Source: Chloracidobacterium sp. CP2_5A (GTDB lineage Bacteria > Acidobacteriota > Blastocatellia > Chloracidobacteriales > Chloracidobacteriaceae). Taken from it: a stretch of 64,000 nt of DNA. Below, piece by piece: positions 44,231 through 55,741 of the stretch (position 1 is its first letter; each line of letters opens with the position of its first letter). The DNA lies in assembly GCA_002254845.1 (NCBI GenBank), contig NKPT01000008.1, positions 1 to 64,000 of the forward strand, in the 5' to 3' direction. Made by a program: the position numbers and the translations under genes. The notes below the pieces were generated by a model. It did not search any database. It had not been told where the DNA came from and was given only the letters and a program-made list of their open reading frames with translations.

Positions 44231-45003
44231 GGGGCGCGGCCGCTCCTCCAGAGGTCGTTCAGAAGCTGAAACTCGCGCGGCGTATCCATCGGCTGCCAGA
44301 AGCCTTCGTGCTGGAAAGCCATGAGCTCGCCGTCGCGGGCAAGGGCCTCGAGCGGCTCCTTCTCCAGCATGAGATCGTCGCGGTCGGGAAAGTAGCGTTC
44401 AATCGCGTCGCGGTGAAAGACGAAAAAGCCGCCGTTGATGTAGCCGCCGCTCACTTGCGGCTTTTCATTGAAGACGCGCACCTGCCCCGCTTCATCGAGC
44501 GCCAGCTCGCCGAAGCGGCCCGGCGGGTGCACGGCCGTGACGGTGGCCAGCCGCCCATGCGCTCGGTGAAAGGCTAAGAGCGCCGTGATGTCAATGTCGC
44601 CGACGCCGTCGCCGTAGGTGAGGCAGAAAAGCTCATCGCTTTCGAGATACCGCCGCGCCCGGCGGACGCGCCCCCCCGTGAGCGTATCCTCCCCGGTATT
44701 GACTAGCGTCACCCGCCACGACTCGGCCGGCGAGCTGTGAAATGTCAGCCGCCGCTCTTCGGTCGCCGCCAAGTTCACCGTCACATCGGCTTCGTAAGCG
44801 GCGAAGTTGAGAAAATACTCCCGAATCGCCACGCCTTTGTAGCCCAGCAGCAGAACGAACTCCGCGAGGCCATGCGCGGCGTAAAGCTTCATGACATGCC
44901 ACAGGATCGGATGCTCGCCCACCGGGACCATGGGTTTCGGGATGGTTTCGCTCACCTCGCGCAGGCGCGTTCCGCGCCCGCCGCACAAAATGGCAACTTT
45001 CAT
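44215..45003 (-). CDS. rfbF: Glucose-1-phosphate cytidylyltransferase
   Basis: 262 aa. Nucleotidyltransferase start [20 protein letters not shown], then [34 protein letters not shown] and [20 protein letters not shown]. Makes CDP-glucose from CTP and glucose-1-P. First gene of the operon; 42 bp separate it from the sigma-54 activator in the same direction. Confidence 0.94.
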   Translation of the reverse strand: MKVAILCGGRGTRLREVSETIPKPMVPVGEHPILWHVMKLYAAHGLAEFVLLLGYKGVAIREYFLNFAAYEADVTVNLAATEERRLTFHSSPAESWRVTLVNTGEDTLTGGRVRRARRYLESDELFCLTYGDGVGDIDITALLAFHRAHGRLATVTAVHPPGRFGELALDEAGQVRVFNEKPQVSGGYINGGFFVFHRDAIERYFPDRDDLMLEKEPLEALARDGELMAFQHEGFWQPMDTPREFQLLNDLWRSGRAPWKVW

Positions 45004-45045
45004 GACGGTCTCGCGTTGGAGGGCGCGCCGGCCTCGCGCTCGCCC

Positions 45046-48036
45046 CTAGCTTCCGACGGCTTTGCTAATCGTAATGCCATAAGTCTTACATTTGGCATAG
45101 AGGCTTGGGCGGCTGATGCCAAGCTCCTGCGCCGCTCGGGTGACATTGCCGGCGTGCCGCTTGAGACTTTCGGAAATGAGATGACGCTCAAGCAAGGCGA
45201 CGGCGTCGGCGAGCTTCGGCGGCACTTGGCCTTCGGGGAAAATGGCGTCGGTGACGCCGGCCGGCGGCGGCTCAAGCGAGCCAGCCGCGAAGTTGAAGGC
45301 GGAAGGCGTCAGCAGCGCCTGATCGTCCGCAAGGGCGACGACGCGCTCAATTTCGTTTTGCAGTTGCCGGGCGTTGCCGGGCCAGTCCTGCGCGGTCAGC
45401 GCGGCAAGCGCGGCTTCCGATAACGTCACCGTCTTGCGGTTGCGCGCCATGGCTTCCTGTAGAAAAACCTGCGCCAGCGCCGGGATATCAGCCCGCCGCT
45501 CGCGCAGCGGCGGCAGGGCGATATTGAGCACGTTGAGCCGGTGGAACAGGTCCTCGCGAAACGTTCGCGCCGCGACCTCGCGCGCGAGGTCGCGGTTGGT
45601 GGCGGCCACGATGCGCACGTCCACGGCGACGGCGCGCTCCGCGCCGACCGGATGCACTTCGCGTTCTTGAAGAAAGCGCAGAAGCTTCGGCTGAAGCTGG
45701 AGCGGCAGCTCGCCAATCTCGTCGAGGAACAGCGTCCCGCCGGCGGCGGCGCGAATGACGCCCAGCGCGTCCTTGTCCGCGCCGGTGAACGCGCCTTTCT
45801 TGTGCCCGAACAGCTGGCTTTCTATCAGCTCCGCCGGGACGGCCGCGCAATTGAAGGCGACGAACGGCTTGGCGCGCCGCGCCGAGGCGCGGTGAATGGC
45901 GCGGGCGACGACTTCCTTGCCGGTCCCTGACTCGCCGGTAATCAAAACCGTGACGGATGAGTCGCGAATGCGCGCGATTCGCTCCGCAATGTCGCGCATG
46001 GCCGCCGACGCGCCCACCAGCCCCAGGTCCGCCAAGATGGCGTCGTCCACTCGAGCTTCCCCAACCTTCTGGGCGGCGGCGATCTCCTCGACCACGGCGC
46101 GCAGGTGACACAGCTCCAGCGAGACGCCAGCCAAGCGCAGCAGAGAGTGGATGAGCGGCTCGATGTCCGGCTTGAGGCGTCCTAGGTGAATCCAAAAGCT
46201 GCGCGGACGGTGGCGCGAAGGATGCGTTTCAGCGCGCCATAAACGCTCAAAGCGAATGGCGTCGCTGTGAGGAGCGTCCGGGTTTTCGAGGCGTCGCCGC
46301 AGCAGCGCGCCAAGGTCCTGAACGGTTTCGGCCTCCAGCCCTCGCGCGGCGATGACCAACACTTCCCCATCCGCATTCTCGGCAAAGAGGGCGACCGTCA
46401 CTTTATAGCTGTCAATAATCGCTGCCAGCTCGCGCGCCACGGATTCGGCTGAGGCCGTGGCAGCCGTCAGCCGCTCCACTTGGGTCAGGTTGATGCCGGG
46501 CAGATCCTGAAGCGTCACTGGCGTTCGCCGATTCAGCTCGACGAGCGCGGCTTCCGCGGCCATCAGGTGGGGCGCGGTCCCCAAGTGACGGAAAATGCTG
46601 ATCGCCGTTTCCAGCCATTCCCGCTGGCGCGTCAGCGGGATGCCGTCGCCAGTCGCCGTCCCGGCGTCGAAGTAAGCCAGCGCCACTTGCCAGGCAAAGT
46701 TCAGCCCCTCAAAGCAGGCGACGCTGCGCATCAGAGCGGAAAGCCCGACCTGCGCCTCCCCCCTCGCCAGCGCCAGCTTCCCGCTCACCCGCTCGACGTG
46801 GGCCTCAAGCAGCCTGTTGGACGCTCGCGCCGTCAAGTCGCAAGCCACCTCGTAAAGCCTCTGCGCGCCGTCCAAGTCGCCTTGCGCCAAACGGGTTTCG
46901 GCCAGCCGCAAGTTGGCGTAGGCCACCCGGCTCGGCTGGTTCATCTTGATAAAGAAATCGCGCGCCTCGGCAAAGTTGCGCTCCGCGTCGGCGTAGTTCT
47001 GCTCCAGAAAGTCCGTCTCGCCCAAGGCGTCGCGGCACTCGGCGAGCAGGCTGCGGCTATTGGACTGCGAGGCCAGCATGGTGGCGTCAGCCAACAACAA
47101 TCGAGCGTCGGAAAACTTGCCGCGCCGCGCCGCCAGACGACTCATCATAATCAGCGTCGAGCAGCGAATGGCCGGATCGGCGTCGCTAATGAGATAGGCC
47201 GCCTGCTCGAGCAGAGCCTCGGCCTGATCCCAGTTCCCGGTGGCGAAGTGAATCTCGGCCACATTGCGGTAGCCATTCGCCAGCAAGCGCGGGTCGTTGG
47301 TCGACATCCAGTGGTCAAGCGCCCGCTCATGAATCATAAGCGCGATCTCGACGTTGCCGCACTCAAAGGCAATCATCCCCTGGCTGGCGCGAAGGTGCCC
47401 TAGGATGGTCTGCCCGAACGGCGTGTCGCCCTTGGGCGAGCTGGTCAGCGCGACAATCCCGCGCTCGGAAACCTCCTGCGCCTCGGACGTGCGACCCAGC
47501 AGGTTGCACACGTAGGTCAGCGACCAACAGGCCTGCGCGAAGGCGCGCAGGCTTTTCGTCCGCCCCAGGGTCTCGACGGACTGCCGCAGCGCGTCGTAGG
47601 CCATCTCGTACTCATCGAGCAGCCAGTAGGCGTAACCAATGACCGCCGCCGCCTCGCCGGCGCACTCGTCGTCGGCGACACGCTGAGCTAGCTCAAGCGC
47701 CTTTTTGGCAAGGTGAATCGCCTGCGGGGCGTCGTTCATCCAGCGACAGAGGCTGGCCTTGCGCAGCAGCGCCTGCGCGGCGATGTCTTCTGGAAGCCCC
47801 TCCCAGTTGATTTCCGCCAGTTGCTGCTCAGCCGCGCTGTAGTTGCCCAGCACTTCCCACTGTTCGGCAATTTGACACCGCCGCAACGAGTCCAGCGGCG
47901 GCAGCGAAATCGAGAGCAGGTCTTCCAGCTCTTTGAGCGCAGCTAGCGGATCGCGCCCGGAAACATCCCCAATGTCCTGGGTAATGCGCCCCAGGGCCGA
48001 CAGGTCGTCAGCCGGCTGTAAATCGAAGTAACGCAT
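45046..48036 (-). CDS. Sigma-54-dependent activator with TPR and GAF-like sensor
   Basis: 996 aa. Residues about 60-490 are a helical TPR-type array ([51 protein letters not shown]). Residues 510-650 resemble a GAF domain. The AAA+ domain at 670-910 has Walker A GESGTGKE and the sigma-54-contacting loop [11 protein letters not shown]. The Fis-type helix-turn-helix lies at 945-990 ([20 protein letters not shown]). No receiver domain, so it senses a ligand or protein directly. The start at 48036 ([11 protein letters not shown]) is preferred over 48105. Divergent from a gene with a -24/-12 promoter. Confidence 0.9.
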   Translation of the reverse strand: MRYFDLQPADDLSALGRITQDIGDVSGRDPLAALKELEDLLSISLPPLDSLRRCQIAEQWEVLGNYSAAEQQLAEINWEGLPEDIAAQALLRKASLCRWMNDAPQAIHLAKKALELAQRVADDECAGEAAAVIGYAYWLLDEYEMAYDALRQSVETLGRTKSLRAFAQACWSLTYVCNLLGRTSEAQEVSERGIVALTSSPKGDTPFGQTILGHLRASQGMIAFECGNVEIALMIHERALDHWMSTNDPRLLANGYRNVAEIHFATGNWDQAEALLEQAAYLISDADPAIRCSTLIMMSRLAARRGKFSDARLLLADATMLASQSNSRSLLAECRDALGETDFLEQNYADAERNFAEARDFFIKMNQPSRVAYANLRLAETRLAQGDLDGAQRLYEVACDLTARASNRLLEAHVERVSGKLALARGEAQVGLSALMRSVACFEGLNFAWQVALAYFDAGTATGDGIPLTRQREWLETAISIFRHLGTAPHLMAAEAALVELNRRTPVTLQDLPGINLTQVERLTAATASAESVARELAAIIDSYKVTVALFAENADGEVLVIAARGLEAETVQDLGALLRRRLENPDAPHSDAIRFERLWRAETHPSRHRPRSFWIHLGRLKPDIEPLIHSLLRLAGVSLELCHLRAVVEEIAAAQKVGEARVDDAILADLGLVGASAAMRDIAERIARIRDSSVTVLITGESGTGKEVVARAIHRASARRAKPFVAFNCAAVPAELIESQLFGHKKGAFTGADKDALGVIRAAAGGTLFLDEIGELPLQLQPKLLRFLQEREVHPVGAERAVAVDVRIVAATNRDLAREVAARTFREDLFHRLNVLNIALPPLRERRADIPALAQVFLQEAMARNRKTVTLSEAALAALTAQDWPGNARQLQNEIERVVALADDQALLTPSAFNFAAGSLEPPPAGVTDAIFPEGQVPPKLADAVALLERHLISESLKRHAGNVTRAAQELGISRPSLYAKCKTYGITISKAVGS

Positions 48037-48167
48037 GAGTCTTGACACCTTATAAACGGATAAACGGTCTCGCCCGCCGCGGCGCGCTGTCAGCCCGACG
48101 CTCATGTGTCGTGAAAATTGTCGCCCAGCAACCGCCAGCCTGTGAGCGGAGAGCGGCTCAAAATCCA

Positions 48168-48184
48168 GTGAAAGCTCTTTTCAC
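48168..48184. promoter_or_regulatory. Inverted repeat, candidate activator site
   Basis: GTGAAA-GCTCT-TTTCAC, 72 bp upstream of the -24 element, the distance expected for an enhancer bound by a sigma-54 activator. Confidence 0.5.
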
Positions 48185-48205
48185 GACTTATCTAAAACTT
48201 GCCTT

Positions 48206-48218
48206 GCAAAGGCTTTGC
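48206..48218. promoter_or_regulatory. Second inverted repeat in the control region
   Basis: GCAAAG-G-CTTTGC, perfect 6-bp arms, 37 bp upstream of the -24 element. Possible binding site of the activator or a bending protein. Confidence 0.4.
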
Positions 48219-48255
48219 GGCTTTGGCTCGGAGCAGTCAAGGGCGGCGCGAAGTT

Positions 48256-48271
48256 TGGCACGAGACTTGTG
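48256..48271 (+). promoter_or_regulatory. Sigma-54 (-24/-12) promoter
   Basis: TGGCACGAGACTTGTG fits the sigma-54 consensus TGGCACG-N4-TTGCW with correct spacing; the -12 GC is GT and the final W is G. Transcription would start near 48283 and give a leader of about 57 nt before the ATG at 48340. Confidence 0.65.
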
Positions 48272-48339
48272 TCTAGAGCGCAGCAGCCAGACGCTTCCGA
48301 ATTTCATGGTTCCTAACCGGTGCCCAGGAGCTTACCACG

Positions 48340-49032
48340 ATGACGCGATTCTTTCACGGACTAGCGCTATTTGTCACCTTGGCTTGCTTCGGGGTCTTGG
48401 GCAACGCCGCCTCGGCCAAAGCGCCAGTCGGCGCGGATCTCGGCCGCAGCGCGGCGGCTTCAGCGTCCCGCGCTACGGTGGCGAAGACCGGCCGGCGGAT
48501 CGCCCGGCGCAAGGCTCATCGGGCGACCGCCCGCCCAATGGCCAAGCGCCGAGCGATGAAGCGGCGGATGACGAGCCGTCCGTTGCGGACAACGATGACC
48601 GCGTTCAAGGCCGTCAAATCGGCGCCAGATTCGCCAATCATCGCCCACAGCGACGCGCCTGGCGAATCGCTTCCGAAGCCCGCCCAAGTCGCGGAAGCGG
48701 TGGACTATCGACTCGCCGGATACACGGTCACGACTGACGGCGCGCCGGCGCGGATGTGGTACAGCCGGGATTACACCGTCAAATCGCCTTACGCTTATAT
48801 GGGTCAGATGGAGATCGACGGCCAGGCAGTTCACGTCTGGATGGAAACGACTGGCAACCTGTTAGCCAGCGCCGCCCTGGAGCGGGATGCGGCTCCGCTA
48901 CCCGACATTGCCGCCCTGATGGAGCGGTTTCCCGACGGCGGCTTAGGCGTAGCGATTGCCGGCCCCGATGACTTCGCGCCGCCGTCCGAGCCGGCAGTTG
49001 AGGTGGTGGAGTTTACCGAGCCAAGCCGGTAG
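48340..49032 (+). CDS. Secreted basic protein, unknown family
   Basis: 230 aa. Signal peptide ending AASAKA (residue 27). Residues 30-90 are strongly basic and low complexity (Arg/Ala/Lys-rich). Residues 115-200 form a small globular part with YSRDYTVKSPYAYMGQMEID and HVWMETTGN. The tail is acidic. Unrecognised. A TGGCACG-type promoter and the neighbouring activator suggest conditional expression. Confidence 0.7.
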   Translation: MTRFFHGLALFVTLACFGVLGNAASAKAPVGADLGRSAAASASRATVAKTGRRIARRKAHRATARPMAKRRAMKRRMTSRPLRTTMTAFKAVKSAPDSPIIAHSDAPGESLPKPAQVAEAVDYRLAGYTVTTDGAPARMWYSRDYTVKSPYAYMGQMEIDGQAVHVWMETTGNLLASAALERDAAPLPDIAALMERFPDGGLGVAIAGPDDFAPPSEPAVEVVEFTEPSR

Positions 49033-49053
49033 CCGAGTCCGAGGCGGCGTCCC

Positions 49054-49115
49054 GTAACTGGACTTCCTCGATAATCCGCCTGGCCGTCAGCTTAGCCCCC
49101 TGTTTGTCCAGTTAC
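49054..49115. repeat. Long-range inverted repeat
   Basis: GTAACTGGAC (49054-49063) and GTCCAGTTAC (49106-49115) are perfectly complementary with 42 bp between them, just past the upstream stop. Could fold as a 3' structure or be a paired protein site. Confidence 0.6.
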
Positions 49116-49160
49116 AGCCCTTGTCATTATCGCCTAGAATGCGAAAGACTGTTGCTACAG

Positions 49161-49176
49161 CGCCACAGCTGTGGCG
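49161..49176. promoter_or_regulatory. 16-bp perfect palindrome upstream of secreted-protein gene
   Basis: CGCCACAGCTGTGGCG, 28 bp before the ATG at 49205; a likely operator. A TATAAT at 49187-49192 lies too close to the start to leave a ribosome site unless the message is nearly leaderless. Confidence 0.5.
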
Positions 49177-49204
49177 ACAACGCGCCTATAATAAGGATGG
49201 CCTT

Positions 49205-49975
49205 ATGCTGCGCTCCATTCGTTTCTTTCTTGTCGGCTTTGGCTTCATCGCGCTCTGGGTCAGCCACCAGGACGCAGCCTATGGGCAGTACGCCAACTAC
49301 CTGTCGCCGGGCATGCAGTACGGCAACATGTGGCAGGCCAACGCCAGTTTCATTCTGTCGCAGTCACAGCAAAACCTCAGGATGCAGTCCGTGCCGCTCC
49401 GGCTGTCGGGCAATCGGCAGCCCGGGGGACGCAGCGCGCCGCCTTCCGCCAGGCGGTCGCCAGGCGCGGCGCAGTCGTCCGCGCCATCCGCCCCAGCGTC
49501 GCGCGACTACTCGGCGACGGACTTCCGCCCGAAGCGACGGCAAAATGTCGCCGATCAGTTCGCGGCGCTCGCGCAGGATTCAAGCCACCGCGGGCCGCTG
49601 CGGGAGTTTGGCCAGGCTGTCTTCAACGAGCTTGAAACCAACCCGGAGTTTCGGCGCAACAACCTGACCTATGCCATCGGCTTGGCCCTGGGCGCAGCGT
49701 TAGGCATCGAGCGGGGGCGCGAGTTGACGGATGACGAGTCTTACTTCCTGCTTGACGCGGTGCACGAATTTTTGACAACCGGCTCTGATGTCGCGCGCCG
49801 CGCGCCGGAAGAGCAAACGGCGCTTTACGACACTTGCATTTTGTTCACAGGACTGATGATCGCTTTTGAGACCGACGCGAAAGAAAACGGGACGCCCGAA
49901 ACTCGCCGCGCCGCCCGCGAGATGGCTCGCGCCACGCTCGACGCCTTCGGTTTCAAGTCCGGCAGCCGGCGTTGA
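49205..49975 (+). CDS. Secreted DUF6683-like protein
   Basis: 256 aa. The start at 49205 gives a signal peptide (SIRFFLVGFGFIALWVSHQD, cleavage near AAYGQ) with AAGGA before it. A Ser/Pro/Ala linker (residues 65-105) precedes a helical domain: TDFRPKRRQNVADQFAALAQ, NNLTYAIGLALGAALGIERG and PEEQTALYDTCILFTGLMIA. The pattern is that of DUF6683, a domain of unknown role in exported proteins. Follows the sigma-54-linked gene in the same direction. Confidence 0.65.
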   Translation: MLRSIRFFLVGFGFIALWVSHQDAAYGQYANYLSPGMQYGNMWQANASFILSQSQQNLRMQSVPLRLSGNRQPGGRSAPPSARRSPGAAQSSAPSAPASRDYSATDFRPKRRQNVADQFAALAQDSSHRGPLREFGQAVFNELETNPEFRRNNLTYAIGLALGAALGIERGRELTDDESYFLLDAVHEFLTTGSDVARRAPEEQTALYDTCILFTGLMIAFETDAKENGTPETRRAAREMARATLDAFGFKSGSRR

Positions 49976-50374
49976 CGCGCTGACCGCGGCGGCTGTGACA
50001 TTCCTGCCCAGCGGGGCGACGCTCCCGCAAGTCCAGCCTGGCTTAGTCAGCGGCTTCGCGCCCGCCCCTGGCATATCGGGCGGCGCGGAATGGCTGCGCC
50101 GCGCTGAGCAAGCCCAGAAAAACCATCTCAGGCGGTTTCTCAAGCTGACTGAGCTGGGCGCGGAACCACTCAAGCGGGGCCGGCAAAGATCCTCTGGCGC
50201 GGTCCCCCTGGCTCGACTTCAAGCGCGGGGAGAGCGATCTTTTGAAGAAACGCCCTCTCGAGCGGCTTTCAGGCGCGCCAGCCGATTCGCGAAGCGCGGG
50301 CAAGCCGCGATGACCGCAAGCCCGCTTTCTTTTCGAGGCCGCTTTGGCGTTCTTCGCCATCGCTTTCAAGCGCG
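49976..50374. other. 399-bp gene-free spacer
   Basis: Between convergent genes. Open frames cross it on both strands, but they are Arg/Ala/Gly-rich with no family resemblance, as expected by chance at this GC content. I see no repeat or RNA motif. Confidence 0.5.
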
Positions 50375-51142
50375 CTAGTCGCGATATGAGGCGTCGGCTC
50401 GATCAAGCTTGCGCAGCAGTCCTGGCCAGACCAAATCCGCTCCTAACCCGTGGGTGACTTGCGCCGCCTGCGCGCGGATGCCGTGCAGAATCGGCTCCGG
50501 AATGGTCACGAGTGGCTTCCCGCCGGACTGGGCGAGAACTTGGATGCGACAGGCGCTTTCCGCAACATACATCAGCAAAAAGGCTTCGGCGGCCGTCCGC
50601 CCGACGGTCAGCAGGCCGTGGTTGCGCAGGACGAGAATTTGCTTATCGCCCAAATCGGCGACCAAGCGGGGCTTTTCGTCTTCGTTGAGCGCCACCCCTT
50701 CGTAAGCGTGATAGCCAAGCGTGGCCAGCGCGAACAGCGACTGCTGTGAAATCGGCAGCAGCCCGTCGGCCTGCGCGGCGACGGCGATGCCGTGCGGCGT
50801 ATGCGTATGAAAAACGCACTTCGCGTCCTCGCGCGCCGCGTGAATCGCGCCGTGAATCGTGAAGCCAGCCGGATTAATCCGATGGGGCGTTTCCATGACG
50901 ATGCGCCCTTCCAGATCAATTTTGACCAAGTTGGAAGCGGTCACTTCCTCAAAGAGCAAGCCGTAGGGGTTGATGAGGAAATGGCGCTCCTCGCCTGGAA
51001 CGCGCATGGAAATATGCGTGAACACCAGGTCATCCCAGCCATGGAGCGCGGTCAAGCGGTACATCGCCGCCAAGTCAACCCGCGCTTGCCATTCTTCCGG
51101 CGAGACGCGGTCGCGAACGCTTTGCGGAGCGGGAGCGGTCAT
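50375..51142 (-). CDS. Class II aldolase/adducin family protein
   Basis: 255 aa. Zinc-binding His pair in FHTHTPHGIAVA near 105 and a third His in VLRNHGLLTVGRTAAEAF near 170; the N-terminus GWDDLVFTHISMRVPG is typical. Could be a sugar-phosphate aldolase or decarboxylase; the substrate is open. The ATG at 51142 is preferred to 51265, which would overlap queF. Confidence 0.88.
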   Translation of the reverse strand: MTAPAPQSVRDRVSPEEWQARVDLAAMYRLTALHGWDDLVFTHISMRVPGEERHFLINPYGLLFEEVTASNLVKIDLEGRIVMETPHRINPAGFTIHGAIHAAREDAKCVFHTHTPHGIAVAAQADGLLPISQQSLFALATLGYHAYEGVALNEDEKPRLVADLGDKQILVLRNHGLLTVGRTAAEAFLLMYVAESACRIQVLAQSGGKPLVTIPEPILHGIRAQAAQVTHGLGADLVWPGLLRKLDRADASYRD

Positions 51143-51173
51143 AGCGATAGCCCTCCTGTGGCTCAAAGCTGGC

Positions 51174-51569
51174 TCAAGCAGCAGTCTGCGCCGCCCTGTA
51201 AGTAGCTTCGACAACCGAACTGATGCCGCCGCGCGGGGTAAAGTCGCCGACGACGGCGCACTCAACCGGGTCGCAGGCGGCGACTACGTCGCGCAGTATG
51301 CGATTAATGGCGTTTTCGTAAAAAATTCCAAGCTGCCGATAGGCCTGGATGTAGAGCTTGAGGGATTTTAGCTCCAGGCAGCGGTCGCGGGGCACATAAG
51401 CGATGGTCACCGTCCCAAAATCCGGTTGCTCCGTAAGCGGACACACGGACGTAAACTCAGGAATGCGAATCGTAATGCGATAGCTCGGAAACTGATTAGC
51501 CCAGCACTCAATGGCCGGCAGCGGGGCATCTAAGCCCTTTTTGGCATGCTCGTCGGTGTAGGCGCCCAT
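51174..51569 (-). CDS. queF: NADPH-dependent 7-cyano-7-deazaguanine reductase
   Basis: 131 aa, the short (monodomain) QueF. Catalytic Cys and Asp in FTSVCPLTEQPDFGTVTI near 42-58, substrate Glu in CLELKSLKLYIQAYR and the C-terminal VVGDFTPRGGISSVVE. Reduces preQ0 to preQ1 for queuosine in tRNA. No other que gene nearby. Confidence 0.95.
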   Translation of the reverse strand: MGAYTDEHAKKGLDAPLPAIECWANQFPSYRITIRIPEFTSVCPLTEQPDFGTVTIAYVPRDRCLELKSLKLYIQAYRQLGIFYENAINRILRDVVAACDPVECAVVGDFTPRGGISSVVEATYRAAQTAA

Positions 51570-51690
51570 AAGCAGTCCAACCTCATTTCGCCAAGAATCG
51601 GCGTTACCTTAGCAGCCTCTGCCCGCCCTGAACATGAGCTTTTATGGCGATTCAGCCTATAACGTTTCATTTGAAAGGAATTACGCTCGC

Positions 51691-52584
51691 ATGACAGAAC
51701 TGCGCAAGATAGGCGTTGTCGGCTGCGGCGCGATGGGCGCCGGCATCACGCAAATCATTCTTCAGGCCGGTTATGAAACGGTGGTGGTCGAAACCGACGA
51801 CGACCGCCTGCAACGCGGCTTCACAACCATCGTCTCGGCGCTGTCGAAGCTGGTCGAGAAAGGCGTCATCGCGGATGCGGACAAAGACGCCGCCCAGCGG
51901 CGACTGCGCGGGACAACCGAGCTTTCGGCGCTGGCGGACTGCGACCTCGTCATCGAGGCCATCATCGAGGACCTCGGCGCCAAGCATCAGCTTTTTCTCC
52001 GACTGGATAGCCTTTGCCGGCCGGAAGCCATCTTTGCCAGCAATACCTCGTCACTCTCGATTACGCAGATAGCCGGCGCTGTGTCGCCAAGCCGTCAGGC
52101 GCGCTTTGTCGGGCTCCACTTTTTCAATCCCGCGCCGCGCATGGCGCTAGTTGAGGTGGTTCGGTCATTTCTGACGGACGCCGCCGTTGTCGAGCAGGCG
52201 ATGGCCTTTGCGCGGTCCATCGGCAAAACGCCGGTGCAGGCAACCGATAAAACTGGCTTTATCGTCAACCGGCTGCTTGTGCCCTATTCGCTCGACGCGA
52301 TCCGGGCTCTGGAGGAAGGCGTCGGCTCCATTGCCGACATTGACCAGGCGATGCGGCTGGGCGCGGGGCACCCGATGGGGCCGCTCATGCTCAACGACTT
52401 GGTTGGGCTAGACGTCTTGCACAGCGTCGCCAACGCCATGTACGACGCTTTCCGGGAGCGCCGCTTCGCGCCGCCGCCGCTGCTGACGCGCTTGGTCGCC
52501 GCCGGCTGGCTGGGCCGCAAGACCGGGCGCGGCTTTTACGATTACAGCGATCCGAAGCATCCTCAGCCTATGTCGCTTTCGTAG
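51691..52584 (+). CDS. 3-hydroxybutyryl-CoA dehydrogenase
   Basis: 297 aa. NAD motif IGVVGCGAMGAGITQI at the N-terminus, LVIEAIIEDLGAKHQLF near 90, and catalytic His region FVGLHFFNPAPRMALVEVV near 145; the C-terminal GHPMGPLMLNDLVGLDVL completes the fold. Interconverts acetoacetyl- and 3-hydroxybutyryl-CoA. The start at 51691 is used; an in-frame ATG at 51634 adds 19 unlike residues. The stop is in a 15-bp tandem repeat. Confidence 0.92.
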   Translation: MTELRKIGVVGCGAMGAGITQIILQAGYETVVVETDDDRLQRGFTTIVSALSKLVEKGVIADADKDAAQRRLRGTTELSALADCDLVIEAIIEDLGAKHQLFLRLDSLCRPEAIFASNTSSLSITQIAGAVSPSRQARFVGLHFFNPAPRMALVEVVRSFLTDAAVVEQAMAFARSIGKTPVQATDKTGFIVNRLLVPYSLDAIRALEEGVGSIADIDQAMRLGAGHPMGPLMLNDLVGLDVLHSVANAMYDAFRERRFAPPPLLTRLVAAGWLGRKTGRGFYDYSDPKHPQPMSLS

Positions 52585-52608
52585 CGACGACTGTCGTAGC
52601 GACGACCG
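52579..52608. repeat. 15-bp tandem duplication over a stop codon
   Basis: TCGTAGCGACGACTG then TCGTAGCGACGACCG (14 of 15). Copy 1 contains the TAG stop of the dehydrogenase. Confidence 0.87.
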
Positions 52609-52635
52609 CCCGACTTGCCAGAGGGGAGGCGCGTC

Positions 52636-55060
<2,425 letters not shown>

Positions 55061-55081
55061 GGCTGCCTGACAGATGCAGCC
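55061..55081. terminator. Hairpin after ligA
   Basis: GGCTGC-CTGACAGAT-GCAGCC between the convergent ligA and hpf genes; 6-bp stem, no T-tract. Confidence 0.3.
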
Positions 55082-55135
55082 AGCCGTCTGGCCGCGCCGA
55101 CAGCCAGATCGAAGCGACCGTTTCAGGCGACCCGG

Positions 55136-55687
55136 TTACGACTCAATCAGCCCGAAGTTGCCGTCGGGACGGCGGTACAGCACGCCGATGCGGTCGCTTT
55201 CCACATTGCGAAAAACCACAAACTGATCCTTGGGCGACATACCGGCCACGGCGTCGTCCGGCGTCATCGGCTTGATGGAATAGCGGCGCGTTTGAATGAT
55301 GCGCGGCTTCTTGGCGGACTCCGGCGCGATTTCCGCGTCGGCGCGGGCGGCTTCAGCAGCGGCTGTCACCTCCTTGACGCTGGCCCGCGTCTTGCGCTTG
55401 GTCTCGCCCTTTTCCTTGAGCTTGCTCACTTGGCGATACAACTTCTCAGCCGCTTGCGTGATGGACTGATACATGTCATCGGTGGTGGCCTTGCCGGCCA
55501 GCACCTGCTCGCCCAGGGTCAGCACAAGCTCCGCCAGATTGCGGCGTTTCTCAATGGCCATGGTGAGGTGTAGGCGGATGTGGTCGCGGTCGTCGAGGAG
55601 TTTGGCGATTTTCTTGATTTGCTCGCGGGCAAACTTTTTGATGGCAGGCGTAAGCGTGAAGTGCCGTACAGTGAAGTCCAGATTCAT
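55136..55687 (-). CDS. hpf: Ribosome hibernation-promoting factor, long form
   Basis: 183 aa. N-terminal S30AE domain (MNLDFTVRHFTLTPAIKKFA) to about residue 95, a charged linker, and the C-terminal dimerisation domain (RRYSIKPMTPDDAVAGM, FRNVESDRIGVLYRRPDGNF). The long form dimerises ribosomes to 100S. Ends near ligA's 3' end. Confidence 0.93.
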   Translation of the reverse strand: MNLDFTVRHFTLTPAIKKFAREQIKKIAKLLDDRDHIRLHLTMAIEKRRNLAELVLTLGEQVLAGKATTDDMYQSITQAAEKLYRQVSKLKEKGETKRKTRASVKEVTAAAEAARADAEIAPESAKKPRIIQTRRYSIKPMTPDDAVAGMSPKDQFVVFRNVESDRIGVLYRRPDGNFGLIES

Positions 55688-55741
55688 TGTTGGTAAGCAA
55701 GCTCCTGAAGGTTCAGCGAAATGTCGGCCGGGGACTCGGGA

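Larger units (their letters stand above)
48037..48339. other. Divergent control region between activator and secreted-protein gene
   Basis: 303 bp without a gene. It contains the sigma-54-type promoter and two inverted repeats described separately; an extra GTGAAA half-site lies at 48111-48116. Confidence 0.6.

Noticed and set aside
49187-49192. TATAAT as a -10 box for the gene at 49205
   Set aside because: Transcription from it would begin about 6 nt before the ATG and lose the AAGGA ribosome site; no matching -35 at 17 bp. Kept only as a remark.
50043-50369. 108-codon leftward frame in the 399-bp spacer
   Set aside because: Low-complexity Arg/Ala/Ser sequence, no ribosome site, and an overlapping open frame on the other strand; expected by chance.
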